This document shows positions 41,806-51,682 of a stretch of 64,000 nt of DNA, piece after piece. Each line of letters starts with the position of its first letter. The stretch's first letter is position 1. The notes beneath the pieces were generated by a model, which was given only the letters and a program-made list of their open reading frames with translations, did no database searches and was not told the origin of the DNA. Made by a program: the position numbers and the translations under genes. Origin of the DNA: JAGNRR01 sp965230665 (GTDB taxonomy: Bacteria; Bacteroidota; Bacteroidia; Chitinophagales; Chitinophagaceae). The stretch covers positions 3,286,001-3,350,000 of the forward strand of contig CBDDLM010000004.1 in the NCBI GenBank assembly GCA_965230665.1. The letters run 5' to 3'.

Positions 41806-44652
41806 TTACTCATTGCTATTTAGGTAAATAACCTCATATCCCATCTTTAATAGTTCATTTTCGAATTTAGCTACGTCACCAGTTAAAACGATTTTCATTT
41901 TTTTAGTATCAATCCATTTCGAAGCTAACTTATTGACTTCCTGAATTGACATTTTTTCAAGTACTTGATTTTGTGCTTCTACATAACCTACATCTAAGTT
42001 TCTACGTAGCATATTTGAAAGAAAGCCTAGTTTTTGAAAGGCAGTCTCGTACTTACGAGCATCACTTTGTTTTATAGCACTTTTAAGGAATGCAAGCTCA
42101 CTTTTCTGAATCCCGTCGTTATTATAGGACTCGAACTCTTTAAGAATTTCTCGTAAAGCAGAAACCGTGGCATCAGCCTTTATTCCTGAGGAGAAAGTAT
42201 ACGTTCCTGAATAATCATTAGCACTAAATCGTGCGCGTGCTCCATAAGTCCATCCTTTATCTTCTCTGAGATTCAAGTTTAACCTGCTATTAAACGCACC
42301 ACCTAGGGGATAGTTCATTAAATTGGATTTATAATATGTTCCTTTAGTATCATAGGGCATATCGGTAACATAACCGATTCTAAACTCGGTTTGTGCAGCT
42401 TTTGGGATATCCACAGCATAAATAACTTTCTCTGTAGCCGTTTTGTATTTGATTTTACTCTTAGATGGTATTTGAGGCAGCTCAATGTTTGTAGGCATTA
42501 GTTTGCCGACAGTTTTTAGTACCAGATCTTTATCTTCACCATCAAAATCACCTACCATAACAATTTGCAAGTCGTTTGCACCAACGTATTTTTTATAGTA
42601 GTTTTCGATGTCTTTAAGCTGGATATTTCTGACCGTTGCCATACGTCCTGAACTCGGGTTACCTAATACTGATTCTAAACCATAGTTTACTTTCGCGTAG
42701 GCCTGACTGGCCACTGTTCTAGCTCTAGTCTTACTATTCTTGATACTTTGAATGCGCTGGTCTTTTATTCGGTTAAACGTTTTCTCTTTAAAGAGAGGGT
42801 GATACATTCTTTCTTCAAGAATTTTAAGTGTTTGAGAAAGGTTTTTCTTCAACGTTCGTACCGTAAAATTAATCCTGTCCAAGCTTGTACTAACACGCAC
42901 TGAGCTGCCAATTTCATTCAACTTATCAGAAATGGATTCTGCGCTCATATTCTTAGTATCCTCATTCATCATGGCTGTAAACATACTAGCCAGTCCTGCT
43001 TTGCTTAAATCATTTTGTTCGACAATTCGTCCTCCTTGCATACTGATTTGTAATGCAATAACTGGAATTTCATCTGAAAAACTAGATAACATTTTTAGGC
43101 GTTTAGTATTTAAAGTTTGTTCAGATTTTACAACGCTCGGAACTTTAACACTAACCGCAGCACCAGCCTTAGGTTGCTTACTCCTATCAAATGTATCCTT
43201 TGCTCTGAAATGAGTAAGTTTATTGTACCCGTAGTTTGGAGCAACATAACCTTCCTTAGAAACGGTATAGTTTGGGGTTTTCGTTCTTAAGTTTTCTTTT
43301 CCTTTAGGAACTACGCTGAGTAGTACCATGGGTTTATTCTTGATATACTTATTGAATACGCGCAATACATCCTTTTTACTAATCTTGTTGTTTTTAGCAA
43401 TAACCTTTGGTAAATAATCCGCATCACCCGTAAAAGTATAAAATGATGCTAGCTGCGAGACTTTTCCTCGAACACTTTCAAGACCATAAATCATTGATGA
43501 TTCCAGTGATTTCCTATAACGAATAACATCTTTCTCTTTTATGCCCTTTTTCTCAATTTCCTTTAGTACAGCCCTAAGCTCTTTTTCCATATCGGCCAGT
43601 GAGCTGCCTGGCTTAGGCATCATCCTAATTCCAAATTCACCTGAAAGCTCATAGCAGGGGTGTCCCGCACGGGCCATTAGTGCTTTTCTAGTTTTAACAA
43701 CCGATTGATGGAGCATTGAACTTTTACCTCCTCCTATAATATTCGCTAAACAATCCAGCGCTGGTTCATCTGGATGATTACGTGGTACTGTGGGTAAAGT
43801 TGCAACGAGCATAGGCATTTTTGCGTAATTATCAACTAGACTAACATGACGATCTTTTTTAAGAACAGGAACAGGCAATTTAACAGGTGAAACCAGCGGT
43901 CCTCTTGGAATAGAGCCAAAGTATTTCTCAACCCATTGGAGGGTTTGTTGCTCCGAAATATCACCACCAATGGTTAGTACAGCATTATTTGGACCATACC
44001 ATCTTAAAAAGAAATGTTTTAAATCGTTAACATCAACTCGATTTAGGTCTTCAACATAACCTATTGTAAGCCAAGAGTAAGGGTGACCGTAAGGATACAA
44101 GTTTTTAGCTGTAGTTTCTCCTGCTAATCCATAAGGCCGATTGTCGTAATTCTGTCCTCGTTCATTCTTTACAGTAGCCCGTTGTATTTCAAACTTTTTT
44201 TGTGTTACAGCATCTAACAAAAAACCCATTCGGTCGGCTTCTAACCAAAGCATTTTTTCAAGTTGATTAGCAGGCACCGTTTCAAAGTAATTTGTTCGGT
44301 CCTTATTAGTAGTACCGTTCAATGTTCCACCACTCTCAGTTATAATCTTGAAATGTTGTTCATCGGCTACATTTTCACTCCCCTGAAACATCATATGCTC
44401 AAAAAAGTGAGCAAAGCCTGATTTTCCTATTTCTTCACGAGCACTGCCCACATGATAAGTAACATCAACATGAACCAAAGGATCGCTATGATCCTCATGC
44501 AAAATAACGGTTAATCCATTTTTCAATTGATATTGTTTAAACGGGATATTAATCTTACTAGACTCCTTTTTCACCTCTTTGATAAACCTTATTTGACCAA
44601 AAGATCCGAATGAAATGGCTATACAAAACAATGCGATAATCGATTTTTTCAT
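41806..44652 (-). CDS. M16-family zinc metalloprotease, two-domain
   Basis: A 948-residue exported protease with a signal peptide ending near SFGQ. The N-terminal M16 domain has the inverted zinc motif HFFEH near residue 84, with the distal Glu expected about 75 residues later (KNERGQ region). The C-terminal domain, from about 490 on, has the same fold but no zinc motif and serves substrate binding. The whole resembles PqqL/pitrilysin-type double-domain proteins of Bacteroidota that cleave small peptides in the periplasm. There is no T9SS tail. It stands alone between convergent and divergent neighbours. Confidence 0.93.
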   Translation of the reverse strand: MKKSIIALFCIAISFGSFGQIRFIKEVKKESSKINIPFKQYQLKNGLTVILHEDHSDPLVHVDVTYHVGSAREEIGKSGFAHFFEHMMFQGSENVADEQHFKIITESGGTLNGTTNKDRTNYFETVPANQLEKMLWLEADRMGFLLDAVTQKKFEIQRATVKNERGQNYDNRPYGLAGETTAKNLYPYGHPYSWLTIGYVEDLNRVDVNDLKHFFLRWYGPNNAVLTIGGDISEQQTLQWVEKYFGSIPRGPLVSPVKLPVPVLKKDRHVSLVDNYAKMPMLVATLPTVPRNHPDEPALDCLANIIGGGKSSMLHQSVVKTRKALMARAGHPCYELSGEFGIRMMPKPGSSLADMEKELRAVLKEIEKKGIKEKDVIRYRKSLESSMIYGLESVRGKVSQLASFYTFTGDADYLPKVIAKNNKISKKDVLRVFNKYIKNKPMVLLSVVPKGKENLRTKTPNYTVSKEGYVAPNYGYNKLTHFRAKDTFDRSKQPKAGAAVSVKVPSVVKSEQTLNTKRLKMLSSFSDEIPVIALQISMQGGRIVEQNDLSKAGLASMFTAMMNEDTKNMSAESISDKLNEIGSSVRVSTSLDRINFTVRTLKKNLSQTLKILEERMYHPLFKEKTFNRIKDQRIQSIKNSKTRARTVASQAYAKVNYGLESVLGNPSSGRMATVRNIQLKDIENYYKKYVGANDLQIVMVGDFDGEDKDLVLKTVGKLMPTNIELPQIPSKSKIKYKTATEKVIYAVDIPKAAQTEFRIGYVTDMPYDTKGTYYKSNLMNYPLGGAFNSRLNLNLREDKGWTYGARARFSANDYSGTYTFSSGIKADATVSALREILKEFESYNNDGIQKSELAFLKSAIKQSDARKYETAFQKLGFLSNMLRRNLDVGYVEAQNQVLEKMSIQEVNKLASKWIDTKKMKIVLTGDVAKFENELLKMGYEVIYLNSNE

Positions 44653-44754
44653 AAAAAACTGCTTGAAACCACAAGTTATACCAAAAGGGTTATTTATGAT
44701 TAGTTAACGCATGAGTTTTTCAGAATTATATTAGAAATTAAAGCTTACTAAGGC

Positions 44755-44762
44755 TAAATTTG
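44755..44762 (+). promoter_or_regulatory. -7 promoter element of the nucleotide-sugar dehydrogenase gene
   Basis: TAAATTTG is a perfect TAnnTTTG, 20 bases before the ATG at 44783. Confidence 0.5.
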
Positions 44763-44782
44763 CGAACTTAATCGGATTTAGA

Positions 44783-46084
44783 ATGTACGATAAGATAATA
44801 AAAAAAGAGAAAAAGATTGGGGTTATTGGTTTAGGGTATGTTGGTTTGCCAATTGCCTTAGAATTGGCTAGAAAGGCCGAGGTAATTGGCTTTGATATAA
44901 GTGCTGATCGAATTGAACTAATGAAAAAAGGTATTGACCCAAGTAATGAGTTAGATGCAAGTGCGTTTGAAGGGTGTGATATTCAGTTCACTGCAAATCT
45001 AGAGGACCTAAAAGAAGCCTCTTTCTACATTGTAGCGGTTCCTACTCCAGTAGATTCTCATAACGTTCCTAATTTAAAACCGGTTTTAAGTGCATCGAAA
45101 ACGGTTGGACAAGTTATCTCTAAAGGTGATTATGTTGTCTTTGAATCTACGGTATATCCGGGGTGTACAGAAGAAGATTGTTTACCTGTTATTGAAGAGC
45201 TCTCGGGACTTAAAAATATAGTTGATTTTAAGTCTGGATATAGCCCAGAGCGCATTAATCCAGGAGATACCAAACATACCTTAACTAATGTTGTCAAGGT
45301 CGTTTCAGGCTGTGATGAAGAGTCCCTTGAAAATATTGCCAAAGTATATGAACTTGTTGTAACCGCCGGTGTTCATAGAGCATCTTCCATCAAGGTTGCA
45401 GAGGCAAGTAAAATTATCGAGAATACGCAGCGTGACCTAAACATTGCTTTAATGAATGAATTAAGTATTATTTTTAATAAATTGAATATCAATACTTTCG
45501 AAGTTCTTGAAGCTGCCGGTACAAAATGGAATTTTCTTAAATTTTTCCCTGGTCTTGTCGGTGGTCATTGTATTGGTGTAGACCCGTATTACCTAACCTA
45601 TAAATCAGAACAGCTTGGGTATAAGTCGCAGGTAATTCTATCAGGACGTACAATTAATGACTCTATGCCCTCTTATGTGGCCAAGAATATCGTGAAGACT
45701 ATTGTTAAAAATGGTTTTCATCTGGCAGAATCTAAGGTTTTGGTCATGGGAACTACTTTTAAAGAAGATGTTTCTGATATTAGAAATTCCAAGGTAGCTG
45801 ACTTGGTTAAAGAACTTGAAGGGTATCAGATCAAAGTAGATGCTGTTGATCCACACGCTAGTAATGCCGAAATGGAACATGAATATGGCATATCACTAAT
45901 TGACCAGAACAGCATTGATAAAGACTACCAATGCATAATAGTAGCTGTAAATCATAAAGAATATGCGAATCTAGAAGTAGCGTATTTCAAGAATATTCTT
46001 GCTGACAAAGGCTTATTTGTGGATATAAAGGGAATATTTAGGGATAAAATGGAAGGTTCTGATATAGAATATTGGAGTCTTTAG
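44783..46084 (+). CDS. UDP-sugar 6-dehydrogenase, WbpO/TviB type
   Basis: A 433-residue NAD-dependent enzyme that oxidises a UDP-N-acetylhexosamine to the uronic acid. The Rossmann motif is IGVIGLGYVGLPIALELA near 12-29. The signature GYSPERINPGD lies near 152 and the catalytic Cys is in LVGGHCIGVDPYYL at residue 263. The C-terminal domain has VLVMGTTFKEDVSDIRNSK near 320. This group (WbpO, TviB, VpsB) makes UDP-GalNAcA- or ManNAcA-type precursors for capsule or O-antigen. The neighbouring glycan genes are distant: a glycosyltransferase at 35.5 kb and a DegT enzyme at 63.4 kb. Confidence 0.92.
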   Translation: MYDKIIKKEKKIGVIGLGYVGLPIALELARKAEVIGFDISADRIELMKKGIDPSNELDASAFEGCDIQFTANLEDLKEASFYIVAVPTPVDSHNVPNLKPVLSASKTVGQVISKGDYVVFESTVYPGCTEEDCLPVIEELSGLKNIVDFKSGYSPERINPGDTKHTLTNVVKVVSGCDEESLENIAKVYELVVTAGVHRASSIKVAEASKIIENTQRDLNIALMNELSIIFNKLNINTFEVLEAAGTKWNFLKFFPGLVGGHCIGVDPYYLTYKSEQLGYKSQVILSGRTINDSMPSYVAKNIVKTIVKNGFHLAESKVLVMGTTFKEDVSDIRNSKVADLVKELEGYQIKVDAVDPHASNAEMEHEYGISLIDQNSIDKDYQCIIVAVNHKEYANLEVAYFKNILADKGLFVDIKGIFRDKMEGSDIEYWSL

Positions 46085-46105
46085 TGGATAGCTATAGCGG
46101 TCTTG

Positions 46106-46396
46106 CTATTTCGAACTGTTTACAGTGTCGTATATAAACACATCTTCGTTCTCTTTTTTCATAAAGTAACGTTCGCGCGACTGCCTTTCAATCTCTTTAG
46201 GGTCTGTTCGCAATGTTTCTCGTTGCTTCTCTATTCGTTCTATTTCCTTTTCAAGAAAAGTAATTTTCCCTTCCAATTCTTTAAGTTCCTGTCTTTTACC
46301 TAAAATGGTAAATACATCGTACTGCGCAAAAAACAAAATCCATGACAAGAGAACAAGGATGATAATGTGTAACTTATATTTTTTCAGAAACTCCAA
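46106..46396 (-). CDS. Septum formation initiator, DivIC/FtsB-like
   Basis: A 96-residue bitopic membrane protein. A short basic N-terminus (MEFLKKYKLH) is followed by a single helix at about 9-26 and a coiled coil at about 32-65 (RQELKELEGKITFLEKEIERIEKQRE). The segment DPKEIERQSRERYFMKKENEDVF matches the conserved end of FtsB/DivIC proteins, which help assemble the cell-division complex with FtsL and FtsQ. It follows eno by 14 bases on the same strand, the usual arrangement in many bacteria (eno-ftsB). Confidence 0.9.
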   Translation of the reverse strand: MEFLKKYKLHIIILVLLSWILFFAQYDVFTILGKRQELKELEGKITFLEKEIERIEKQRETLRTDPKEIERQSRERYFMKKENEDVFIYDTVNSSK

Positions 46397-46410
46397 TGAA
46401 TACTAATTTC

Positions 46411-47703
46411 TTACTTTGTTCCAAAAGCAAGTTTTTTCCCCAAGTAAACAGCTTGTTTACCAAGCTCTTCTTCTATTCTTAGCAGTTGATTATACTTAGC
46501 CATACGATCAGAGCGAGAGGCTGAACCTGTTTTTATTTGACCACAGTTCAGGGCTACTGCAAGGTCTGCAATGGTTGCATCCTCGGTTTCTCCACTCCTA
46601 TGACTCATCACGGTATTGTACCCATTATGCTGTGCTAAGCTCACTGCATCGATTGTTTCACTCAAGGTGCCTATTTGATTAACCTTAACCAAAAGGGAAT
46701 TAGCTATTTTTTTATCAATCCCCATCTGAAGTCTTTTACTATTGGTCACAAATAGATCATCGCCAACGAGCTGAACTTTGTCACCGATCTCATCCGTTAA
46801 CATTTTCCAACCTTTCCAATCATCTTCATCTAGGCCATCTTCAATCGAAGCTATAGGATACTGTCTAACCCAATCTGCCCAAAACTTAACTAACTGCTCA
46901 CTACTCATTTTTTTTCCAGAAGACTTATGAAAAACATACTTCTTACTTTTTTTATCATAAAGCTCACTGTTAGCAGCATCCATGGCCACTACAACTTGTG
47001 TTTTAGGCTTATATCCAGCTACGGTTATTGCTTTTAAAACTGTTTCAATTGCTTCTTCATTACTTTGGATATTAGGTGCAAAGCCACCTTCATCACCTAC
47101 ATTAGTAGAATACCCTTTCTTTTTCAATACACTTTTCAAGGCATGAAAGATTTCTGTTCCCCAACGCAAACCTTCACTAAAGCTTTTAGCTCCTACTGGC
47201 ATCACCATGAACTCTTGAAAATCAATTTTATTATCAGCATGTGCACCACCATTTAGGATATTCATCATGGGAACAGGCAGAGTCTTAGCATGCACCCCAC
47301 CTACATAACGATATAATCCAAGACCGCTCTCATCAGCTGCAGCTTTAGCCACAGCTAAACTTACCGCCAAAATGGCATTCGCGCCTAGCTTACTTTTATT
47401 CTTGGTTCCATCGAGTTTAAGCATTGCAGCGTCAATTGCCTGTTGGTCTGTAATATCCATACCAATAAGCGCCTTTTCAATGGGCCCATTTACATTTTTA
47501 ACGGCTTTTTCTACACCTTTTCCTAGATACTTGGACTTTACGTTATCTCGTAATTCCGCAGCTTCATGTACACCTGTGCTAGCGCCTGAGGGAACAGCTG
47601 CACGACCACGTGCTGCAGTATTTGTATAAACATCTGCTTCTACGGTAGGATTGCCCCGTGAATCTAAGATCTGTCTTCCTACGATATTCGTTATATAGCC
47701 CAT
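46411..47703 (-). CDS. eno: Enolase
   Basis: A 430-residue glycolytic enzyme that interconverts 2-phosphoglycerate and phosphoenolpyruvate. The N-terminus IVGRQILDSRGNPTVEADV is canonical. VPMMNILNGGAHADN lies near 147-161, the catalytic metal ligands include Asp in VVAMDAANSELY and Glu in ASIEDGLDEDDW, and LVKVNQIGTLSET plus VMSHRSGETED carry the catalytic Lys and His. The length is standard. A TACTTTTG promoter element lies 20 bases upstream, and the divIC-like gene follows, so the two are likely co-transcribed. Confidence 0.97.
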   Translation of the reverse strand: MGYITNIVGRQILDSRGNPTVEADVYTNTAARGRAAVPSGASTGVHEAAELRDNVKSKYLGKGVEKAVKNVNGPIEKALIGMDITDQQAIDAAMLKLDGTKNKSKLGANAILAVSLAVAKAAADESGLGLYRYVGGVHAKTLPVPMMNILNGGAHADNKIDFQEFMVMPVGAKSFSEGLRWGTEIFHALKSVLKKKGYSTNVGDEGGFAPNIQSNEEAIETVLKAITVAGYKPKTQVVVAMDAANSELYDKKSKKYVFHKSSGKKMSSEQLVKFWADWVRQYPIASIEDGLDEDDWKGWKMLTDEIGDKVQLVGDDLFVTNSKRLQMGIDKKIANSLLVKVNQIGTLSETIDAVSLAQHNGYNTVMSHRSGETEDATIADLAVALNCGQIKTGSASRSDRMAKYNQLLRIEEELGKQAVYLGKKLAFGTK

Positions 47704-47722
47704 CTTGAATTTTATTTAGGCG

Positions 47723-47730
47723 CAAAAGTA
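47723..47730 (-). promoter_or_regulatory. -7 promoter element of eno
   Basis: The minus strand reads TACTTTTG, a perfect TAnnTTTG, 19 bases upstream of the eno ATG. Confidence 0.6.
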
Positions 47731-47771
47731 CCTTCTACTTAATGAAAAAATAAAACGATTTATAAACGTTT

Positions 47772-48284
47772 TTACCCCCATTTCTTTATAAACTTATTCC
47801 CCCTATTTTTTAACCCGCTACTCCAGATGGTAATATTTGATTTTATTATTGTGAGTAGTTCATTCGCCATTTCGGGGTATTTTTCAATGATTCTTTCACA
47901 AACTCTAATACTGAAAGCTTTTACTGCGATAGCTTCTTCAGAATCGGCTATGAAATTCAAACAGATATCATAAAGCTCGGCTTCAAACTCTTCTGGAATA
48001 TCTGCAAACTGATAGGTTCTTACAATATTTCTTCTGATCGCATTATGGTTCTGTTTAACTTTAAGCGCATCAATGAGCTCTCTATGATACTTATTATATA
48101 GCACAGGATACTTTAATGAGACATCTCCCAAAGCCCAACTAGCTTTTTGTGACAACCTCATATCATCTCCTAATACACATTTTAATAGTTTTACAAACCG
48201 GGCGTCATTATTCCCTATGTATTCAACGATTTCATTGTTGATAACCTTGGAATGCCCATGGGATAGCACCTTCTTAAAGTTCAT
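47772..48284 (-). CDS. HEAT-like alpha-helical protein of unknown function
   Basis: A 170-residue protein that is helical throughout. Paired helices such as RLSQKASWALGDVSLKYP, AIRRNIVRTYQFADIPEE and AIAVKAFSIRVCERIIEKYPEM resemble HEAT/ARM repeats, including the recurring Ala-x-x-x-Leu spacing. There is no signal peptide or catalytic motif. HEAT-repeat proteins usually act as binding scaffolds; the partner is unknown. It lies between eno and rpoD on the same strand, with an rpoD terminator upstream, and I see no clear promoter of its own. Confidence 0.75.
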   Translation of the reverse strand: MNFKKVLSHGHSKVINNEIVEYIGNNDARFVKLLKCVLGDDMRLSQKASWALGDVSLKYPVLYNKYHRELIDALKVKQNHNAIRRNIVRTYQFADIPEEFEAELYDICLNFIADSEEAIAVKAFSIRVCERIIEKYPEMANELLTIIKSNITIWSSGLKNRGNKFIKKWG

Positions 48285-48304
48285 TGCAGTGCTAAAATAA
48301 AAAA

Positions 48305-48324
48305 AGCGCTCTAAAAAGAGCGCT
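48305..48324 (-). terminator. Intrinsic terminator after rpoD
   Basis: A perfect 8-base-pair stem, AGCGCTCT and AGAGCGCT, with an A/T loop. On the minus strand it is followed by a long T-run, 21 bases after the rpoD stop. Confidence 0.88.
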
Positions 48325-48344
48325 CCTTTGTTGATAATAAAATT

Positions 48345-49202
48345 TTATCCTAGATAAGCTTGTAATGATTTGCTATATCGTCCCTTTTGTAAACGTTTTA
48401 TAGCACGTTCTTTAATTTGACGGATACGCTCCTTGGTCAAATCATATTTCTGACCAATTTGCTCAATAGTTGGCCCCTCACTTCCTCCTAAGCCAAAGTA
48501 AGCCATAACAATTTCGCTCTCTCGTGGACTCAGTGATTTTAGAATTCTAAAGATCTCATTGCGCAAGCTATCTTGCATCACGTTATCATCAGTGTCATTA
48601 CTTCCTTCAAGTAATTCCCCCATACTTACATCTTCGCTATCCGTAACAGGAGCATCCAAAGAAGCGTGACGTGTATTACTTGTAAAAATGTTAGACAGTT
48701 CCGTCTCTGACATTTCTAAGATTTTAGAAAGCTCTTCAACAGAAGGTTGTCTTTCATGCTCTTGTTCAAAGGCAATAATTGCCTTGTTTGCACGATTATA
48801 AGCGCCAATTTTGTTTTGCGGCAAGCGTACCAATCTTCCTTGCTCTGCCAACGCCTGTAAGATCGACTGGCGAATCCACCATACAGCATAAGAAATAAAT
48901 TTGAAACCTTTGGTTTCATCAAATCTACCTGCAGCCTTTATTAGACCCAAGTTCCCTTCATTGATCAAATCACTAAGCGTTAAACCCTGATGTTGGTATT
49001 GTTTAGCAACCGATACAACAAATCTTAAATTTGCCATAACCAATTTTTCCAAAGCAGCATCGCTTCCTGCCCGAATTTCTCGCGCTAAGCTTGCCTCTTC
49101 TTCAGGAGTTACCATTGGCAGCTTACTTATATCTTGAAGATATTTTTCAACTGATTGGCTATCCCTATTGGTAATCTGAGTGGCTATTTTGAGTTGTCTC
49201 AT
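48345..49202 (-). CDS. rpoD: Primary RNA polymerase sigma factor
   Basis: A 285-residue sigma-70 factor. Region 1.2 starts at DSQSVEKYLQDISKLP, region 2 contains LVMANLRFVVSVAKQYQHQGLTLSDLINEGNLGL and the -10 recognition helix FKFISYAVWWIRQSI, region 3 follows, and region 4 ends with LTKERIRQIKERAIKRLQ. Region 1.1 is absent, as in other Bacteroidota RpoD proteins, which recognise TAnnTTTG and TTTG rather than TATAAT. That matches the promoter elements seen across this window. Its own promoter lies 46 bases upstream. Confidence 0.96.
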   Translation of the reverse strand: MRQLKIATQITNRDSQSVEKYLQDISKLPMVTPEEEASLAREIRAGSDAALEKLVMANLRFVVSVAKQYQHQGLTLSDLINEGNLGLIKAAGRFDETKGFKFISYAVWWIRQSILQALAEQGRLVRLPQNKIGAYNRANKAIIAFEQEHERQPSVEELSKILEMSETELSNIFTSNTRHASLDAPVTDSEDVSMGELLEGSNDTDDNVMQDSLRNEIFRILKSLSPRESEIVMAYFGLGGSEGPTIEQIGQKYDLTKERIRQIKERAIKRLQKGRYSKSLQAYLG

Positions 49203-49247
49203 ATATTAATAAATGACGTTTTTTTTACCTCGATTTTACGAAGCGAG

Positions 49248-49278
49248 TGCAAAGGTAATGTTATAGACGGGGGAATGC
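49248..49278 (-). promoter_or_regulatory. rpoD promoter
   Basis: The minus strand reads TACCTTTG at 49255-49248, a perfect TAnnTTTG, with TTG at 49278-49276 and a 20-base spacer. Confidence 0.7.
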
Positions 49279-49385
49279 AACCAATTTGTTGAATTGGTAT
49301 GACAATTTTCTGTTAATCTACCTAGTAAAATGTCGGAATCGATTTTCAATTCCTATACATCAACAATAATACCAGAATATTAATT

Positions 49386-51626
49386 CTACTTACGAATAAC
49401 AAATTTCTTAACAAATTCAGCGCCAGATTTATCTCTGAAATTTAAAAAATACATTCCACTGCTCAGGTGTCCAATCTCTAAGGAGGATTTCACCGGAACT
49501 TTTTCTATAAATTGACCGCTTATAGATTGAAGACTAACTTCCTGAATATCAGAGGGAAGATTTTTAATTGTTAGTCGATTCGTTGCAGGATTAGGAAATA
49601 TCACGACTTGATCTTTTATTTCTTTAGATATTGACAATGGATAAACTTGCGGTTGTATCTCTATATAACTATCATTAACATCAAAGAAAATATTATTGTG
49701 TCCTTTTACTTTAACTAGACCATGATTTGTTGCCCAGTTCGGCGCGTTAATATCATAACTACCATTATTGGGAACATTATCCGCCATTTTCCATGGCCAA
49801 GTTCTTCCAGAATCAATAGAGAAGTAAATATCTACCGTAGCAGCATTAATACCATTAGCGGTTGTCCCACCTACTTCCCAAGTAACGGTTTGTTTCGTAT
49901 CTCCCGTCCAAACCTGATTGGCAGTATTATGACTAGTTACTCTAAATAGATTAGAACCAGAGTTAACTGCTTGGATTTCTAATTCTTCATTAGAATAATT
50001 AAAAGATCCGTAGCCATTATTAATATCTCTCGCAGCAACCTTAAAACTTACATTACGGGTAAGCTCAGGAAGAACCTCTCCCCTTGTTTTAATAAATTCT
50101 GGGAGAATTTTAGAGAATTCCGGAAATGTTCGAATATTGTTTTCAGTTGGGTAAAAAGATCGAAACAATGGGTTACCGCTTGAAACTAAATTCCAAGGAC
50201 CATATGCTCCTAAATCCCATTGTTCCCAACAATATGTAATCGGGTTATTATCTGCATCAGTGGCATTTGCTTCTAACTCAAAAAAAGTTCTATATGGTAT
50301 CGTATATGACTGATTAATACTATTTAAACTGGGTGGTGTGTTGTTGGTAGGTACACTGCTCGCGCAATTACCCTGACCGTCCATATGATTACTCATTTGT
50401 AACAAAGACCTAATATGATAGTAGTCATCACTATTTGTTTGAATATTATCACCTCCACACAAACCAGCATATCCCATTATGGTTGTGCCACTTCCAGGTT
50501 CGTACGAACTCTGACTTGAACCATTACCGCCACATGAACCAATGGTAGAATTAAAGGTATGGCTTCCGCCAAACTGATGGCCCATTTCGTGGGCAACATA
50601 ATCTATGTCAAACGGATCACCAATAGGATTGGAAGAACCTGTAACACCACGAGCCTTAGAACCACGGCAAACAGATGCAAAACTGGCAATTCCACCACCT
50701 CCAGTACTGAATACATGCCCAAAATCATAATTAGAAGCACCGATGACACTTGTCAAAGTATTATGGTTTTGCCCTAGCATAGCACCACCGCTGCTATTTG
50801 TATATGGATCAGTTCCCCCAGGTAGATAAATAACATCATCTGTATTGGCAATCAGTTGGGCATTCATTGAGAATTCTCTTTCGAATACTCCATTTACCCG
50901 ATTCATAGAAGTAACCATAGCCGATAGTACTGTGGCTTTAGTTGGGCTTGCTCCACCTACGGCAGCTGAATACTCCATTGTACATGCAAGTGCTAGTCTG
51001 TACGTTCTTCTTTCGGTACCAAATGTTTTACGAAGGCCTCTCAATTGGGGTAACCCATTATTTAACTGCATCCTCCCCTGATGTATTTCATTTAACTCCT
51101 GATCTTCATCTACCAAGCATTGCATCCGTTCATTAGCAGGTTTAGAATAGTCTTTTTTAAAATAGATAATATACCAGTCTTGATTACCTTGTTTATATGG
51201 ATCAATGAAATAAGTCTTACGAGCATCAAATATCTTGGCATGAAATCCCCAATGCGTAAAATCAGCCTTCCCAGTAACCAATGGATTTTCTGTATGAATT
51301 AAAGTATAAGTCTTAATGAGAGGATATTTATTTGCAAGTTCCATGGCCATCATAGGTGCTTCATAGATATAGTAATCTTGCATTGTACCATTTGGGTCTG
51401 GGAGCGCGATCACAGGGTATGACTTTGAAGATTCTAAGGGAATTTGACTTTGAAATAAGTGAAATTCACCTACTTGAAACTTTGACAAAATATATTTGTT
51501 TGGAAAAAGCTTTTGTTCACCATATGTGGCAATTTCTTTTTCTGGGCTAATCGACCATAGGTTTGAAGCAAATGAATCTAAAGAGAAAAGGAATGTACAA
51601 GTTATTAAAATTATTATTTTTTTCAT
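49386..51626 (-). CDS. Secreted M12B-like (reprolysin-type) metalloprotease with T9SS tail
   Basis: A 746-residue exported protein with a signal peptide ending near DSFAS. A propeptide-like region fills about 25-210. The catalytic domain carries HEMGHQFGGSH near residue 346, with the third His in place, and the Met-turn TTIMGYAGLCGG near 382, as in reprolysin-like metzincins. Several Cys (SVCRGS, GSCGGNGS, LCGGDN) suggest disulfides. A beta-sandwich region at about 420-660 follows (NNTPPSLNSI, IDSGRTWPW), then a type A T9SS sorting domain (VVIFPNPATN, LSSGMYFLNF). It probably digests extracellular protein. Confidence 0.93.
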   Translation of the reverse strand: MKKIIILITCTFLFSLDSFASNLWSISPEKEIATYGEQKLFPNKYILSKFQVGEFHLFQSQIPLESSKSYPVIALPDPNGTMQDYYIYEAPMMAMELANKYPLIKTYTLIHTENPLVTGKADFTHWGFHAKIFDARKTYFIDPYKQGNQDWYIIYFKKDYSKPANERMQCLVDEDQELNEIHQGRMQLNNGLPQLRGLRKTFGTERRTYRLALACTMEYSAAVGGASPTKATVLSAMVTSMNRVNGVFEREFSMNAQLIANTDDVIYLPGGTDPYTNSSGGAMLGQNHNTLTSVIGASNYDFGHVFSTGGGGIASFASVCRGSKARGVTGSSNPIGDPFDIDYVAHEMGHQFGGSHTFNSTIGSCGGNGSSQSSYEPGSGTTIMGYAGLCGGDNIQTNSDDYYHIRSLLQMSNHMDGQGNCASSVPTNNTPPSLNSINQSYTIPYRTFFELEANATDADNNPITYCWEQWDLGAYGPWNLVSSGNPLFRSFYPTENNIRTFPEFSKILPEFIKTRGEVLPELTRNVSFKVAARDINNGYGSFNYSNEELEIQAVNSGSNLFRVTSHNTANQVWTGDTKQTVTWEVGGTTANGINAATVDIYFSIDSGRTWPWKMADNVPNNGSYDINAPNWATNHGLVKVKGHNNIFFDVNDSYIEIQPQVYPLSISKEIKDQVVIFPNPATNRLTIKNLPSDIQEVSLQSISGQFIEKVPVKSSLEIGHLSSGMYFLNFRDKSGAEFVKKFVIRK

Positions 51627-51682
51627 GATGCTATCTTATTAGACGATGGTTTAAGACAAAACCTTCAATTTTGAGTTAGGAA